Of a stretch of DNA of 64,000 bases, positions 62,436 through 64,000 are shown in pieces. Each line of letters begins with the position of its first letter. The first letter of the stretch is position 1. This DNA is from Eutreptiella sp. 'Long Island Sound 2002' (taxonomy: Eukaryota; Euglenozoa; Euglenophyceae; Eutreptiales; Eutreptiaceae): contig OZ038381.1 of the NCBI GenBank assembly GCA_964036045.1, positions 148,437,596-148,501,595 on the forward strand, read 5' to 3'. The notes under the pieces were generated by a model. The model saw nothing but the letters and a program-made list of their open reading frames with translations. It searched no databases and was not told the DNA's origin. Position numbers and translations under genes: made by a program.

Positions 62436-63556
62436 ACTACACCCCTCTCCCCTTAAATTTAGCCAACAACAACACGTCTCCTTGCCGTTTTGGCCATTGC
62501 TCCGTCCCAACGCTTCGGATCATTTGCCCATGTAGCCACCTTGGAGCCTAGTTGGTGGCCTTGCCAAATCCAGGTTTTGAGCCAAAAACTCACCAGTGGC
62601 GGCCCGGGGCGGTGGCGCCAAGTCGGGAGGTGCCCTCCCAAATCTGCGCTGTTTTGGGCCAAAAACAGCCATTTTCGCCCAAAATAGCCCCCGAACCCGG
62701 GCGAAACGCCCAAACGAAGGAAAACGGTGGCCACACTACACGTGTGGCTTGACTTCACCGTGTCAAAGAGCCCTCTAGTGCCCTTCAACTCCACGATATG
62801 TCCGAGAAACGGCCCAAAAAGGCGCCAAAAAGCCCCAAAAACGGCGCAATGTGGCACCAACACCCCGAAACCAAGCACGGGCCATATCTTGGGCTCTGTG
62901 GCTCAAAATCCGATTCCGAGGGCACCTAGTCCACCCGCAACCCCCCACTTTTTGTGGTTTTCAAGCCTCAGAATCGCCCAACGAGACACGTAGACCCCCG
63001 TACCCGTGGTCACTTGGTGCAGCCGGAGGGCTGGCCAGCCCACGCACAGTGGGGGCCAACGGTGGGTCCACCAGGGTCCCTGGGGCGAAAAAAAAGATTT
63101 TTTCCAAAGTTGTTCCTAGACCACTTGGGATGCTCAAACACGTGTTTTTAGGCCGTTTTGAGCCCGTGGTGGCGCGTTTTGGGCCATGGAAAATCCCAAA
63201 ATGCCCTGAAAATGGGCCGTTTTGGGACCAAAAATGGGTCAAAAACGCGTTTGTCCAAAAGTGATCCTAGACCGTTTATGATGCTCAAACAAGTGGTTTG
63301 AGCCCATTTTGAGCCCGTGGTGACGTGTTTTGGCTCATGGAAAATCCCAAAATGCCTTAAAAATGGGCCAATTTGGGACCAAAAAGGGGTCAAAAATGGG
63401 TCAAAAATGCGCTTTTCCAAAAGTGATCCCAAGTGTTTTTAGCTCGTTTTGAGCCCGTTTTGACCCAGTTTAGCCCCTTCCACCACATGTATGCACCACT
63501 TTGTGCCCTTCGCATGTACCTTAGAGCCGTGTGGTGGAGCCACCGAGAGTTGGGAG
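62436..63556 (-). mobile_element. Inverted TIR element copy 7, left end at the assembly gap
   Basis: Starts ACTACACCCCTCTCCCCTTA, i.e. the reverse complement of the usual right end. It runs through right half, subrepeats and leader to GAGAGTTGGGAG where the N gap begins, so its terminus and (TA)n are missing. Confidence 0.75.
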
Positions 63557-63756
63557 NNNNNNNNNNNNNNNNNNNNNNNNNNNNNNNNNNNNNNNNNNNN
63601 NNNNNNNNNNNNNNNNNNNNNNNNNNNNNNNNNNNNNNNNNNNNNNNNNNNNNNNNNNNNNNNNNNNNNNNNNNNNNNNNNNNNNNNNNNNNNNNNNNNN
63701 NNNNNNNNNNNNNNNNNNNNNNNNNNNNNNNNNNNNNNNNNNNNNNNNNNNNNNNN
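63557..63756. other. Assembly gap (200 N)
   Basis: A run of exactly 200 N. It probably replaces a (TA)n tract plus flanking satellite, judging from what lies on each side; true size unknown. Confidence 0.99.
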
Positions 63757-64000
63757 ACAACCTGCTTATGCAGTTTTTCACCCCGGACAGCTCAAAGATG
63801 GAAGTTTTTGAAACTTGTTTTTGTGATATTGTGATCACCTAAAATGACCATCCAAGGTATGTAAAGCATGTTTTAGGCCGTATTTACGTGTTTTTCACCC
63901 GATTTGGGTATTAGGTCCAAGGGGGGGGGGTCTCCCAAGGGATTGGTACACAACCTGCTGATGCAGTTTGTCACCCTGGGCACCTCAAAAATGGAAGTTT
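63757..64000 (+). repeat. Copy of the 195-bp intron satellite family
   Basis: ACAACCTGCTTATGCAGTTT, GATATTGTGATCACC, AAGGTATGTAAAGCATG and the TTAGGTCC-plus-G-run (A-type) junction match the array at 14.6-16.7 kb. Continues past the window end. Confidence 0.9.

Overview
The window is nuclear DNA from a eukaryote, most likely an alga or other protist. The evidence is GT-AG introns with matching phases, three-RRM protein architecture, several classes of eukaryotic transposable element, dinucleotide microsatellites hundreds of bases long, and a 200-base assembly gap. I cannot name the species. The N-terminal GIY-YIG Penelope-like element points to the green lineage or protists, but only weakly. 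Composition shifts from near-neutral on the left to very GC-rich at 33.7-53 kb, where the giant LINE lies.

Layout. 0.3-3.2 kb: an intron-containing gene for a lysine/glutamate-rich protein of unknown function. 3.2-7.1 kb: mostly non-coding, with a 340-bp direct duplication. 7.3-10 kb: a decayed DNA-transposon protein with an F-box-like stretch and transposase-like motifs, followed by a 31-33 bp minisatellite. 11.3-18.1 kb: the best host gene, an RNA-binding protein with RRM1-RRM2-linker-RRM3. Its third RRM is cut by a 4.56-kb intron holding a satellite array with alternating A/B units. 20-22 kb: a degraded hAT-like transposase. 22.3-23.1 kb: an unrecognised ORF flanked by AT-rich palindromic blocks.

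23.5-31.5 kb: a composite locus. A Penelope-like retroelement of about 5.75 kb (zinc-knuckle ORF1, then GIY-YIG nuclease upstream of a reverse transcriptase, bracketed by near-identical 507-bp direct repeats) sits in the (GT)n tract of one arm of an older inverted-repeat structure. 32.5-33.1 kb: a small unrecognised ORF pair. 33.4-33.7 kb: a 300-bp (TA)n tract. 33.7-37.6 kb: GC-rich repetitive leader. 37.6-51.6 kb: a giant non-LTR retrotransposon. Its ORF1 has four 63-residue histidine-rich repeats, a CCCH zinc finger, a Ulp1/C48-like protease motif and a C2H2-like finger. Its ORF2 has AP-endonuclease, RT, RNase H and a CCHC knuckle, and an OTU-protease-like remnant follows. 53.7-63.6 kb: successive copies of a non-coding element with CTACACCCCTCTCC inverted termini, each between (TA)n tracts and carrying internal ~165-bp subrepeats. 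After the gap the satellite family from the 14-17 kb intron reappears.

Only the RNA-binding protein and possibly the first gene look like host genes. Everything else is mobile or repetitive DNA, much of it associated with dinucleotide microsatellites: the Penelope-like element in (GT)n, the inverted ~200-bp cores between (AC)n and (GT)n, and the TIR elements in (TA)n. All identifications come from reading motifs, splice phases and repeats by eye; no database search was made.
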